The notes under the pieces are model-generated. The model was given only the letters and a program-made list of their open reading frames with translations, searched no databases and was not told the origin of the DNA. Both the position numbers and the translations under genes were made by a program. Shown here piece after piece: positions 1 to 6,461 of a stretch of DNA of 10,504 nt (positions are counted from its first letter, which is position 1; the number at the start of each line of letters is the position of its first letter). The stretch is from Phosphoribacter sp964558825 (GTDB taxonomy: Bacteria; Actinomycetota; Actinomycetes; Actinomycetales; Dermatophilaceae): NCBI GenBank assembly GCA_964558825.1, contig CAZLGB010000123.1, positions 1 through 10,504 on the forward strand, given 5' to 3'.

Positions 1-2
1 TC

Positions 3-1625
3 GTCACCAACCACTCGTTCATGGCGATCGACTCCTTCGAGGGTCGCCAGATGCTGCCCGAGCACGACCTGCTCGTCATCGACGAGGCCCACGAGCTCGT
101 CGACCGGGTCACCTCGACGATCACCGACGAGCTGTCGGCGGGGATGGTGACAGCGGCAGCGCGCAAAGCCGGCAAGCGCAGTGAGCAGTCGGCCGAGGCC
201 GAGGACGCGGCCGCGCTGCTCGGATCGGTCCTCGAGGGTATGCCGGAGGGCCGGCTGCTCGCATTGCCCGATGCGCTGGTGCTGGCGCTCTCCCGGGTGC
301 GCGACGTGACGCGGGCGATGCAGAGCGAGCTCAAGCCCGAGCCCAGCGCTGAGGCCGACGGTGCCCTGCAGGTGGCCCGCGCCGCCGTCGACGAGGTCAA
401 CGAGAATGCCGCCCGCATCCTCGAGGGACGCGAGCTCGACGTCGTCTGGCTCTCCCAGGAGCCGCGGCGCGGAGCCGTGCTGCGGGTCGCGCCGATGAGC
501 GTGGCGATGCTCGTGCGCGACAAGGTGCTGGCCGAGCGGACCGTCGTCATGACCTCGGCGACCCTCGAGTTGGGCGGGTCCTTCGACAGCGTGGCCGGGA
601 CCATGGGACTGCGTGGTGAGGGGTCGCCCGCCTGGGAGGGGCTCGACGTCGGCTCGCCCTTCGACTATCCGCGCCAGGCCATCGCCTATGTCGCCGCCCA
701 GCTCCCCGCGCCCGGCAGAGACGGCACGTCGGACCAGGCGATCGACGAGCTCGAGGCGCTGGTGCGGGCAGCCGGTGGCCGCACCTTGGGGCTGTTCTCG
801 TCGATGCGGGCGGCGCAGGCGGCGACCGAGTCGCTCCGGGCGCGCTTTGCCGCCGACGCGACGCCGATCGAGATCCTCTGTCAGGGAGAGGACCAAATCG
901 CCACGCTGGTGCGGCAATTCGCGCGCGAGCCACGCATCTGCCTGTTCGGCACGCTCAGCCTCTGGCAGGGGGTCGACGTGCCGGGGTCCTCGTGCCAGCT
1001 CGTCGTCATCGACCGCATCCCCTTCCCGCGACCCGACGACCCCCTTGCCTCGGCGCGCACCCAGGCGATCGCCCGGACGGGCGGCAACGGCTTCATGGCG
1101 GTGTCAGCGACCCACGCGGCGCTGCGGCTGGCCCAAGGGGCGGGACGGCTGGTCCGCCGCTCGGACGACCGGGGAGTCGTCGCCTTCCTCGACTCGCGCA
1201 TGGTCACGGCGCGGTATGCCGGTTTCCTCCAGCGCTCGCTGCCTCCCTTTTGGCCGACCACCGATCGAGCCAAGGTGCTGGCCGCTCTCGCTCGGCTCGA
1301 CGAGATCGCCCCCGATCCGCTGCCGGTGGCCGAGCCGACCGCGCGCGGCATCGGTGGGGGACCGGCGTCGGACTCGGAGTCGGCCGCCGACGAGCCCGAT
1401 CCGCGCCCGGTCGCCGGGCCGCCACCTGTTGCCGCGGCCGCTCGCACCGCGGTGACGGCGGGGTATGCCTGGACCGCGGCCCAGGACGCCGAGTTGCGCG
1501 ACGCCGCCGAGGCGGGCGTCGATCTCGACGAGCTCGTTGAGCATTTCGAGCTGCCTCCCGAGCTCGTCCAGGCGCGCCTCGACCAGCTCGGGTTGGTCAT
1601 CGGCGAGCCGACCCTCGGCTTTTGA
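3..1625 (+). CDS. dinG: DinG/XPD-family ATP-dependent DNA helicase, 5' end missing
   Basis: This is a superfamily 2 helicase of the DinG/XPD type, which unwinds damaged or structured DNA in the cytoplasm using ATP. The frame is open from base 3, so the N-terminus with Walker A (and any Fe-S cysteines) lies outside the window. Numbering from the ATG at 21, the DEAH box of motif II is at residues 21-24 (LLVIDEAHEL), motif III SAT at 179-181, a GTLSLWQGVDVPG stretch around 310-322, and motif VI QGAGRLVRR at 372-380. These and the RIPFPRPDDP segment are typical of DinG. After about residue 430 comes a Pro/Ala/Asp-rich linker and then a C-terminal segment (about 482-534, beginning YAWTAAQDAELRDAAEAG) that looks like a small helix-turn-helix or Myb/SANT-like module, not part of the classical helicase core. 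The first ATG at 21 is internal and not the start. The family call is very secure; the tail's function is inferred. Confidence 0.95.
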   Translation, partial: VTNHSFMAIDSFEGRQMLPEHDLLVIDEAHELVDRVTSTITDELSAGMVTAAARKAGKRSEQSAEAEDAAALLGSVLEGMPEGRLLALPDALVLALSRVRDVTRAMQSELKPEPSAEADGALQVARAAVDEVNENAARILEGRELDVVWLSQEPRRGAVLRVAPMSVAMLVRDKVLAERTVVMTSATLELGGSFDSVAGTMGLRGEGSPAWEGLDVGSPFDYPRQAIAYVAAQLPAPGRDGTSDQAIDELEALVRAAGGRTLGLFSSMRAAQAATESLRARFAADATPIEILCQGEDQIATLVRQFAREPRICLFGTLSLWQGVDVPGSSCQLVVIDRIPFPRPDDPLASARTQAIARTGGNGFMAVSATHAALRLAQGAGRLVRRSDDRGVVAFLDSRMVTARYAGFLQRSLPPFWPTTDRAKVLAALARLDEIAPDPLPVAEPTARGIGGGPASDSESAADEPDPRPVAGPPPVAAAARTAVTAGYAWTAAQDAELRDAAEAGVDLDELVEHFELPPELVQARLDQLGLVIGEPTLGF

Positions 1626-1685
1626 GCCCACGCGCCGCCGGTGCCGCGCGGCATACGCCAGGCCACCAGCTCTGCGGTGCGCGCC

Positions 1686-3050
1686 TCAGCGGGGCAGCGT
1701 CGCCAGCGCCTCGGCAAACACGTCGTGGTGGCGCTGCACGTCGCCGACGGTGGTCGTCGGGCACATGAGGGCCATGTTGTGGAAGGGCGTGAGCAGCACG
1801 CCCCGGTTGGCGAGGTAGAGGTGCAGGTAGTCCTCGAGCTCGCCGTCCGCTGACGCCGCTGCCTCGGTGCCGTTGCGCGGGTAGGGAGTTGCGAAGCGAT
1901 ATTCTGCCCGCGCGCCCAATTGGTTGATTGCCCAAGGCAATTCGTGCTCAGCGATAAGACCCTGCACTCCCGAGGTGAAGACTCCGGCCGTGTCGATCAT
2001 CCCGGCGAAGGCATCGTCGGTGAGCACCTCACCGAGGGTCGCGCGGGCCGCAGCCATCGACAACGGGTTGCCCGCGAGCGTGCCCCCGACGCCGCCCATG
2101 TCGACCAGGTCGAGGTCCCGGCGCGCCATGGCGAGCTCGGCGAAGCGCGCTGACAAGCCATAAGCCCCAATGGGTATGCCGCCCGCGATCGCCTTCCCGA
2201 TGACGAGGACGTCGGGGTCGAGCCCGTCGCGGCGGGTCATCCCACCCGGGCCGGCCGAGAAGGTGTGCGTCTCGTCGATGATGAGCAGCGTGCCGTGGCG
2301 ACGGGTGGCCTCGCGGACGGCGGCGAGATAGCCCGGTTCGGGCAGGACGATGCCGATATTGGTCATCGCCGGCTCCATGAGCACCGCAGCGACATCGCCA
2401 TGGGCGAGCTGGCGCTCGAGCCCCTCGATGTCGTTGAACTCCGCGACCCGGCTGGTCAGGGTGACGTCGACCGGCGAGCCGACATTGCCCGGGCGGCTCA
2501 TCCCCTCGCCATCGGGCCCGACGACGATGAGCGACTCGTCGACCGAGCCGTGATAGCAGTAGCTGTTGACGAGGATCTTCGGCCGCCCGGTGATCGCCCG
2601 CACCAGCCGGATCGCCCAACGGTTGGCGTCGGTCGCGGTGAGCGAGAAGCTCCACACGTCCATCCCGAAGCGCCGTGACAGCTCGGCACCCACCCACTCG
2701 GCGTCCTCGGTCGGCAGCATCGTCGTCAAGCCACCCAGCTCGTCGACCCTGCGGCGCACCGCCGCGACGAGCGGCTCGGGGGAGTGCCCGGCCATCGCCC
2801 CGGTGTCGCCGAGGGCGAAGTCGAGATAGTCGTGCCCGTCCATGTCGCGCACTCGGTTGCCGCGCCCGCTCTCGAAGTAGATCGGGAAGCCGCCGGCCTT
2901 CTTGTTCATCCACGTCATCGGCACGCGACCGAAGAGGTGATCCGCGCGTCCGTAGGCCGCGGCCGAGCGCGGATGCGCTGCGGCGAAGCGGTCCTGTTCG
3001 GCGGACATGAGGGTGGCGAGGCGGGCGCGGTCGAGGCGGACGTCGGTCAT
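1686..3050 (-). CDS. class-III PLP-dependent aminotransferase, GSA-aminomutase-like
   Basis: A 454-residue fold-type I, class-III aminotransferase that would use pyridoxal phosphate to move amino groups; the substrate cannot be read from sequence. The PLP lysine is K286 in GKAIAGGIPIG, and the aspartate facing the pyridine nitrogen is D259 in IIDETH. Other landmarks are DMDGHDYLDFALGDTGAMAGHSP (about 69-91, abbreviated family signature around DGHDY and GHSP) and CYHG after KILVN. Where glutamate-1-semialdehyde aminomutases carry SGTEA, this protein has TATDAN (138-143), a variant I associate with proteins labelled aspartate aminotransferase family; it is therefore unlikely to be the haem-pathway HemL. 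The start chosen is the ATG at 3050; the frame stays open further upstream but that part is low-complexity and lies in the divergent gap opposite holA. A CACAAT box sits 8 nt before this ATG. The gene faces dinG tail to tail and is divergent from holA. Confidence 0.9.
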   Translation of the reverse strand: MTDVRLDRARLATLMSAEQDRFAAAHPRSAAAYGRADHLFGRVPMTWMNKKAGGFPIYFESGRGNRVRDMDGHDYLDFALGDTGAMAGHSPEPLVAAVRRRVDELGGLTTMLPTEDAEWVGAELSRRFGMDVWSFSLTATDANRWAIRLVRAITGRPKILVNSYCYHGSVDESLIVVGPDGEGMSRPGNVGSPVDVTLTSRVAEFNDIEGLERQLAHGDVAAVLMEPAMTNIGIVLPEPGYLAAVREATRRHGTLLIIDETHTFSAGPGGMTRRDGLDPDVLVIGKAIAGGIPIGAYGLSARFAELAMARRDLDLVDMGGVGGTLAGNPLSMAAARATLGEVLTDDAFAGMIDTAGVFTSGVQGLIAEHELPWAINQLGARAEYRFATPYPRNGTEAAASADGELEDYLHLYLANRGVLLTPFHNMALMCPTTTVGDVQRHHDVFAEALATLPR

Positions 3051-3058
3051 GAGAGCGC

Positions 3059-3064
3059 ATTGTG
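3059..3064 (-). promoter_or_regulatory. possible -10 box for the aminotransferase
   Basis: On the minus strand the hexamer CACAAT lies 8 nt before the ATG at 3050, which fits a (nearly) leaderless transcript, and there is no good Shine-Dalgarno sequence. No convincing -35 was seen. One GTATGCC copy (3085-3091) lies just upstream. This is weak evidence on its own. Confidence 0.3.
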
Positions 3065-3237
3065 CCCGGTTGCCGCTCACTTTGGTATGCCGTTTCCGTC
3101 GCGGGTGTCGTGGAGCACCCCCGAATCCGTCGTCACTTGGACAGATCGCTGGCGGATCCGCAGCTCGGCCGCTCCCCGGCTCCAAGGGTCTGCGAGGTGC
3201 GAGGTTGGCTGTCGCCGCGCCATGGCAGGCTTGCGCC

Positions 3238-4200
3238 ATGGCTCCCGTCCCGCCGTTCGTGCTCGTCTCGGGGCCCGAGGCCGTGCTCGCCGAGCGAGCC
3301 CGGGCGTCGGTCCTGGCCGAGCTGCGGGAGGCTGCCCCCGACCTCGAGACGATCACCGTGGCCGCTGCGGCATACCAACCGGGGGAGTTGGCCCTGCACG
3401 CGAGCCCGTCACTCTTCGGCGGCGCCAAGGCGATCGTCGTCGAGGATGCCGACGAGGCCGGCGACGAGCTGCTCGATGAGATCGTCGCCCTCGTCGCCCA
3501 CCCGGCGGACGACGTCACCCTCGTCGTCGCCCACAAGGGCGGCATGCGCGGCAAGCGCGCTCTCGACGCCCTCAAGGGCGCAGGGGCCCGGGTGCTGGAG
3601 TGCCCGGCCGTCAAGAGCGACCGCGACAAGTCCGACTTCGTCCAGCACGAGTTCCGTCGGGCCGGGCGCCGGGCCACTCCCGAGGCGGTCCAGGCGCTCG
3701 TCGAGGCGCTGGGCAAGGATCTGCGCGAGCTCGCGGCGGCCTGCGCACAGCTGGTCGCCGACACCGAGGGCACGATCGACGACCGGGTCGTCGAGATCTA
3801 TCACGGGGGCAAGGTCGAGGCCACCGGCTTCCGGGTCGCCGACGCGACCATCGCGGGCCAGACCGGCGAGGCGCTGCGACTGCTGCGCCACGCCATCGCG
3901 ACGGGCGTCGATCCGGTGCCGATCGTCGCCGTGCTCGCCTCGCAGCTGCGCACCCTCGTGCGGGTCGGCTCGGCGGGGCGTGGCTCCTCGCAGACCGTCG
4001 CCAAGGCGCTCAGCCTGGCTCCGTGGCAGGTCGACAAGGCCCGCCGCACTCTCGGTGGCTGGGACGGCCCGGGCCTCGGCGCGGCGATCCAGGCGGTCGC
4101 GGCCGCCGACGTCGAGGTCAAGGGCGGAGGTCGCGATCCGGTCTATGCCGTCGAGCGGGCCATCCTCGCCATCTCCGCCGCCCGTGGCCAGCGGGGCTGA
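3238..4200 (+). CDS. holA: DNA polymerase III subunit delta
   Basis: This 320-residue protein is the delta subunit of the clamp-loader, which opens the beta sliding clamp and loads it on DNA together with delta' and gamma/tau. Recognisable family features are the N-terminal VLVSGPEAVLAERA, the SLFGGAKAIVVEDADE strand-helix region, the lysine-rich stretch before the middle domain (CPAVKSDRDKSDFVQHEF), LGKDLRELAAACAQL, and the C-terminal collar motifs VPIVAVLASQLRTLV and RDPVYAVERAILAI. The length is normal for an actinobacterial HolA. The ATG at 3238 is preferred because homology begins there and the in-frame upstream extension is not protein-like. A second ATG at 3222 sits in an identical 10-bp context but is out of frame. 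In many actinobacteria comEC precedes holA; here the upstream neighbour is a divergent aminotransferase instead. The next gene overlaps by 17 nt, suggesting translational coupling. Confidence 0.96.
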   Translation: MAPVPPFVLVSGPEAVLAERARASVLAELREAAPDLETITVAAAAYQPGELALHASPSLFGGAKAIVVEDADEAGDELLDEIVALVAHPADDVTLVVAHKGGMRGKRALDALKGAGARVLECPAVKSDRDKSDFVQHEFRRAGRRATPEAVQALVEALGKDLRELAAACAQLVADTEGTIDDRVVEIYHGGKVEATGFRVADATIAGQTGEALRLLRHAIATGVDPVPIVAVLASQLRTLVRVGSAGRGSSQTVAKALSLAPWQVDKARRTLGGWDGPGLGAAIQAVAAADVEVKGGGRDPVYAVERAILAISAARGQRG

Positions 4201-5392
4201 CTCCGGCGCCCGCCGTCGGCGCGGGCCGGCGACGCCGCTCGGCGCTGCTTCGCTCGCGCTTGCCTGGCTTGTCGTCGCGGCGTGGGCGGCCGGGTGGACC
4301 GTCGCGCTGTGGTCGCCCGCTGGCACTACTGGTATCTCGTGGCACTTCTTCGTCGACGGCTCGCGCGCCCTGCTGCACACCGACGGCCTGCACACGTATG
4401 CCGTGACCCCCACCCTGCAGATCGGCCCACTCGCCCTGCTCGTCGCCGGAGTCTTCACCGCTCTGGGAGAGTCCGGCCTGTCGGCGGTGCAGCTGGCGGG
4501 GATGGCCGCCTTCGGTCTGGTCGTCTGGGCGATCGCCGACCGTGCGCCGGCCGGGGCGCGGCATACGCGCGTGCTGACGACCGGGCTCGTGCTGGCCCCG
4601 CCGTGGGCCGTGCTCGCGGTGCGCTGGACGCACCTCGACGACGTGCTCGCCCTGCTCCTGCTCGGCCTCACCGTGCGGGTGGTGACGGGCGAGCGAGCCC
4701 GGCCGGTGCTGGCGGGGGTGCTCGTCGCGGCGGCTGCCGCCGCCAAGCCGTGGGCGATCATCGGCCTCGCCCTGCTGCTCGTCACCCACGACCGGCGCGA
4801 GCGGACACTCGGCCTTGCGGTGGCCGCGCTGGGCACGGCCCTGGCCTGGGGGCCCTTCGTCATCGCCGATCCGGGCACGCTGACGGCCCTGCGACCGGCT
4901 GTCGGCGTCAGCGACACCTCGATCCTCTGGCTGCTCGGGTGGCGCGCCGACACCATCCCGGCGTGGGGCCGGACAGCCCAGCTCATCGGCGCGCCGTTGA
5001 TCGCACTGGCGTTGGCGGCGGTCGGGCGCTGGCCGGCCGCGCTGCTGGCCGGGATCGCCGTGCGGCTGGCGCTCGACCCACAGGACATCGCCTATTACGC
5101 GGCCGGCGCCGTCCTGGCCGCCCTTGTGCTCGACCTTCACGGCCGCCGGAGCCGCTGGCCCTGGCTGGGCCTGGTCACCGCGCTCGTCTGGTGGCAGCCC
5201 TTCGTGCCCGACTTCGAGCGCCGCCTCGAGTTGTCGAGCGGATGGGCCCTGTGGTGGTTCGAGCATCCGCAGGCGGTCGCGACCATCGACGCGATCTGGG
5301 TGGTCACCGTGCTGGCGGTGTGCTTCGGCTACCGACCCCGAGTGGCGTCCGGCCCGCGGTTTGGGCGGCATACCGGCTCGCTGGTAAATTGA
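4184..5392 (+). CDS. polytopic membrane protein, GT-C/GT87-like
   Basis: A 402-residue integral membrane protein with roughly ten or eleven hydrophobic helices, the first at about residues 18-41 after an arginine-rich cytoplasmic start (ARRRRG). The stretch WHFFVDGSRALLHTDGLHTY followed by VTPTLQIGPLALL resembles the first external loop of GT-C glycosyltransferases of the DUF2029/GT87 kind, where an acidic residue follows the first helix and an L/H-x-Y-x5-PL pattern precedes the second; AAKPWAIIGLALLLV also fits. If so it would use a polyprenyl-phosphate sugar at the membrane, but donor and acceptor are unknown. The frame lacks ATG near its beginning; the GTG at 4184 inside the end of holA is the natural start, giving a 17-nt overlap and probable coupling. 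Its 3' end contains the rpsT promoter. A plain membrane protein of unknown role remains possible. Confidence 0.8.
   Translation: MASGADSGARRRRGPATPLGAASLALAWLVVAAWAAGWTVALWSPAGTTGISWHFFVDGSRALLHTDGLHTYAVTPTLQIGPLALLVAGVFTALGESGLSAVQLAGMAAFGLVVWAIADRAPAGARHTRVLTTGLVLAPPWAVLAVRWTHLDDVLALLLLGLTVRVVTGERARPVLAGVLVAAAAAAKPWAIIGLALLLVTHDRRERTLGLAVAALGTALAWGPFVIADPGTLTALRPAVGVSDTSILWLLGWRADTIPAWGRTAQLIGAPLIALALAAVGRWPAALLAGIAVRLALDPQDIAYYAAGAVLAALVLDLHGRRSRWPWLGLVTALVWWQPFVPDFERRLELSSGWALWWFEHPQAVATIDAIWVVTVLAVCFGYRPRVASGPRFGRHTGSLVN
5361..5390 (+). promoter_or_regulatory. probable rpsT promoter
   Basis: TTGGGC (5361-5366) and TAAATT (5385-5390) are separated by 18 nt, a good match to the sigma-70/SigA consensus and the most A+T-rich spot in the area. 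The boxes lie inside the last codons of the upstream membrane-protein gene, whose stop TGA is at 5390-5392. Transcription would start near 5396-5398, leaving a leader of about 130 nt before the rpsT GTG. A GGCATAC motif copy (5367-5373) fills the start of the spacer. Confidence 0.55.
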
Positions 5393-5396
5393 CCCC

Positions 5397-5530
5397 TCGC
5401 GTGCGCGCCTGGTCGTGCGCGCACGAGCACGACCCAGCGCGACTCAACCACGGGTGCCCCACGCCCGGTCCCGAGCCGCGTCTGCCGCCCTCTAAACGGC
5501 ATACTCATCCGACCGAAAGACAGATCACCA
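5397..5530 (+). promoter_or_regulatory. rpsT 5' leader with alternative hairpins
   Basis: This stretch has no convincing ORF and would be the untranslated leader of rpsT. Two stems compete: CGTGCGCGC (5400-5408) with GCGCGCACG (5417-5425), and GGTCGTGC (5411-5418) with GCACGACC (5427-5434); they share bases 5417-5418 so cannot form together. A third hairpin pairs CGGGTG (5451-5456) with CGCCCG (5462-5467). Ribosomal-protein leaders often mediate feedback, and S20 represses its own translation in E. coli; whether this leader does so is inference. Confidence 0.35.
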
Positions 5531-5791
5531 GTGGCAAACATCAAGTCCCAGCTCAAGCGGATCAAGACCAACGAGCGGCGCACCGAGCGCAACAAGGCGG
5601 TCAAGTCCGAGCTGCGCACGTGGGTCCGCAAGTTCCGCGACGCGGCTGCGAGCGGCGACGCCGAGAAGACGCAGGAGGCCCTCGCGGCCGCCAGCCGCAA
5701 GCTCGACAAGGCCGTGAGCAAGGGCGTCATCCACGCCAACCAGGCCGCCAACAAGAAGTCGGCCATGGCCAAGAAGGCCGCCTCGCTCTGA
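5531..5791 (+). CDS. rpsT: 30S ribosomal protein S20
   Basis: An 86-residue, lysine/arginine/alanine-rich helical protein that binds 16S rRNA early in small-subunit assembly. It starts MANIKSQLKRIKTNERRTER, the standard actinobacterial S20 beginning, and ends with the usual alanine/lysine helix (ANKKSAMAKKAASL); the length is normal. The start is GTG, read as methionine; a GAAAGA run (5514-5519 region) 11-12 nt upstream is a weak Shine-Dalgarno, so initiation strength may depend on the leader. It is transcribed alone from its own promoter and closed by a strong terminator. Its position between holA and lepA is the common actinobacterial order. Confidence 0.98.
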   Translation: MANIKSQLKRIKTNERRTERNKAVKSELRTWVRKFRDAAASGDAEKTQEALAAASRKLDKAVSKGVIHANQAANKKSAMAKKAASL

Positions 5792-5817
5792 GCGACGCGT
5801 GACCTGCCGTCGCTGAG

Positions 5818-5873
5818 GCGGCATACGTGAAGGGTCGGCTCCCGTTTGGGGGACCGGCCCTTTCGTATGCCGC
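5818..5873 (+). terminator. rpsT terminator with GGCATAC-motif arms
   Basis: The core hairpin pairs 5829-5843 with 5849-5863 (GAAGGGTCGG against CCGGCCCTTT plus a lower-quality CTCCC/GGGGG part) around a small loop containing GTTT, and ends in TTT on the + strand. The stem is extended at its base by a perfect 10-bp inverted pair, GCGGCATACG (5818-5827) with CGTATGCCGC (5864-5873), with one bulged T at 5828. It lies 26 nt after the rpsT stop, so a Rho-independent terminator is the natural reading; it could work in both directions. Confidence 0.8.
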
Positions 5874-5882
5874 GCGGAACCG

Positions 5883-5930
5883 CCTGCGATGTATAGCTGC
5901 ACGGGATTCCGAGCAGCTATACATCGCAGG
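5883..5930. repeat. 48-nt near-perfect palindrome
   Basis: The left arm CCTGCGATGTATAGCTGC (5883-5900) is the exact reverse complement of 5913-5930. Inside, an A/A mismatch (5901/5912) is followed by CGG/CCG (5902-5904/5909-5911) and a GATT loop. The 18-bp arms are more A+T-rich than the surroundings. It stands 9 nt after the rpsT terminator and about 60 nt before the next gene. It has no U-tract. It looks like a repetitive extragenic palindrome or a large cruciform/binding site; this window contains only one copy, so repetitiveness is not shown. Confidence 0.85.
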
Positions 5931-5981
5931 ACAGGGCCGCGGTCGGGGTCATCCCCGATGGATTCATCCGCTACGGCTCGC

Positions 5982-5987
5982 GACAAT
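5982..5987 (+). promoter_or_regulatory. candidate -10 box of a leaderless promoter
   Basis: GACAAT lies 6 nt before the ATG at 5994, the spacing expected if transcription starts at the A of the ATG. A GAGG overlaps the gap but is only 2 nt from the ATG, too close for a good ribosome-binding site. The -35 is not clear. Confidence 0.35.
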
Positions 5988-5993
5988 GAGGCT

Positions 5994-6461
5994 ATGGCGC
6001 AACCGGGGGATCGGGTGACCCTCTGGTCGCCCCTGTCCCTCGTGCTCGGGGGCTGCTTCCTCGGCTTTGCCCTCATCGGGGTGTCGATGCTTTTCGCCCC
6101 CGACGACCAGGCTGGTCCGGTCGCCCGGGCGCTGCATGCCGTGATGGGCCTCGTGTCGGCCTATCTGGCCGTCCGGTCGGTCATCTCGCGCGTCCGGGTC
6201 AATGGGTCCACCCTGACGATCTTCACGTATTGGGGCACAAGGAGGATCGTGCGGTTCGTGGCGGTCGTCCACCCGGAACCGGGCGGATCTGACTTCCCCT
6301 TCCTCCACTGGTCCGCCCCAGCCGTGACGACCGCGTCGGGCGAGGTCATCGGGCTGAGCGAGCTCGCCGGCTACGACCCGTTCGGGCGAGCGAACCGTCG
6401 CGTCGTGCGCGCCTGCGAGGTCCTTCGCCACGCCGTCGAGCAGGAGCCACCCGTGGCTTAA
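5994..6461 (+). CDS. small membrane protein with bacterial PH-like domain
   Basis: A 155-residue protein with two predicted transmembrane helices (about 13-34 and 46-64) joined by a short acidic loop, followed by a cytoplasmic-type C-terminal part beginning RVRVNGSTLTIFTYWGTRRIVRF. The beta-rich pattern and the position after two helices match the bacterial PH_6/PF10756-type membrane proteins common in actinobacteria, whose function is unknown. The ORF is open from 5889, but that extension is translated from the palindrome and is not protein-like; the ATG at 5994, with a plausible leaderless -10, is chosen. Its TAA (6459-6461) overlaps the TAA of the opposite gene in a TTAA. Confidence 0.75.
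   Translation: MAQPGDRVTLWSPLSLVLGGCFLGFALIGVSMLFAPDDQAGPVARALHAVMGLVSAYLAVRSVISRVRVNGSTLTIFTYWGTRRIVRFVAVVHPEPGGSDFPFLHWSAPAVTTASGEVIGLSELAGYDPFGRANRRVVRACEVLRHAVEQEPPVA

Noticed and set aside
1626..1685. Possible bidirectional terminator between dinG and the aminotransferase
   Set aside because: Only a 5-bp GCCGC/GCGGC stem with a 9-nt loop and no T-tract; apart from one GGCATAC copy I see nothing convincing.
3051..3773. 241-residue upstream extension of the aminotransferase frame
   Set aside because: The extension is low-complexity Ser/Ala/Arg, overlaps holA in antisense, and family homology starts near the ATG at 3050.
3409..5371. Long minus-strand frames (559 and 417 codons) opposite holA and the membrane protein
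   Set aside because: Arg/Ala/Ser/Pro-rich shadow frames produced by high G+C; the plus strand holds HolA motifs and membrane helices.
5889..5993. N-terminal extension of the PH-domain protein from the ATG at 5889
   Set aside because: That ATG is inside the palindrome and the translated residues do not look like protein; the ATG at 5994 gives a normal membrane-protein start.
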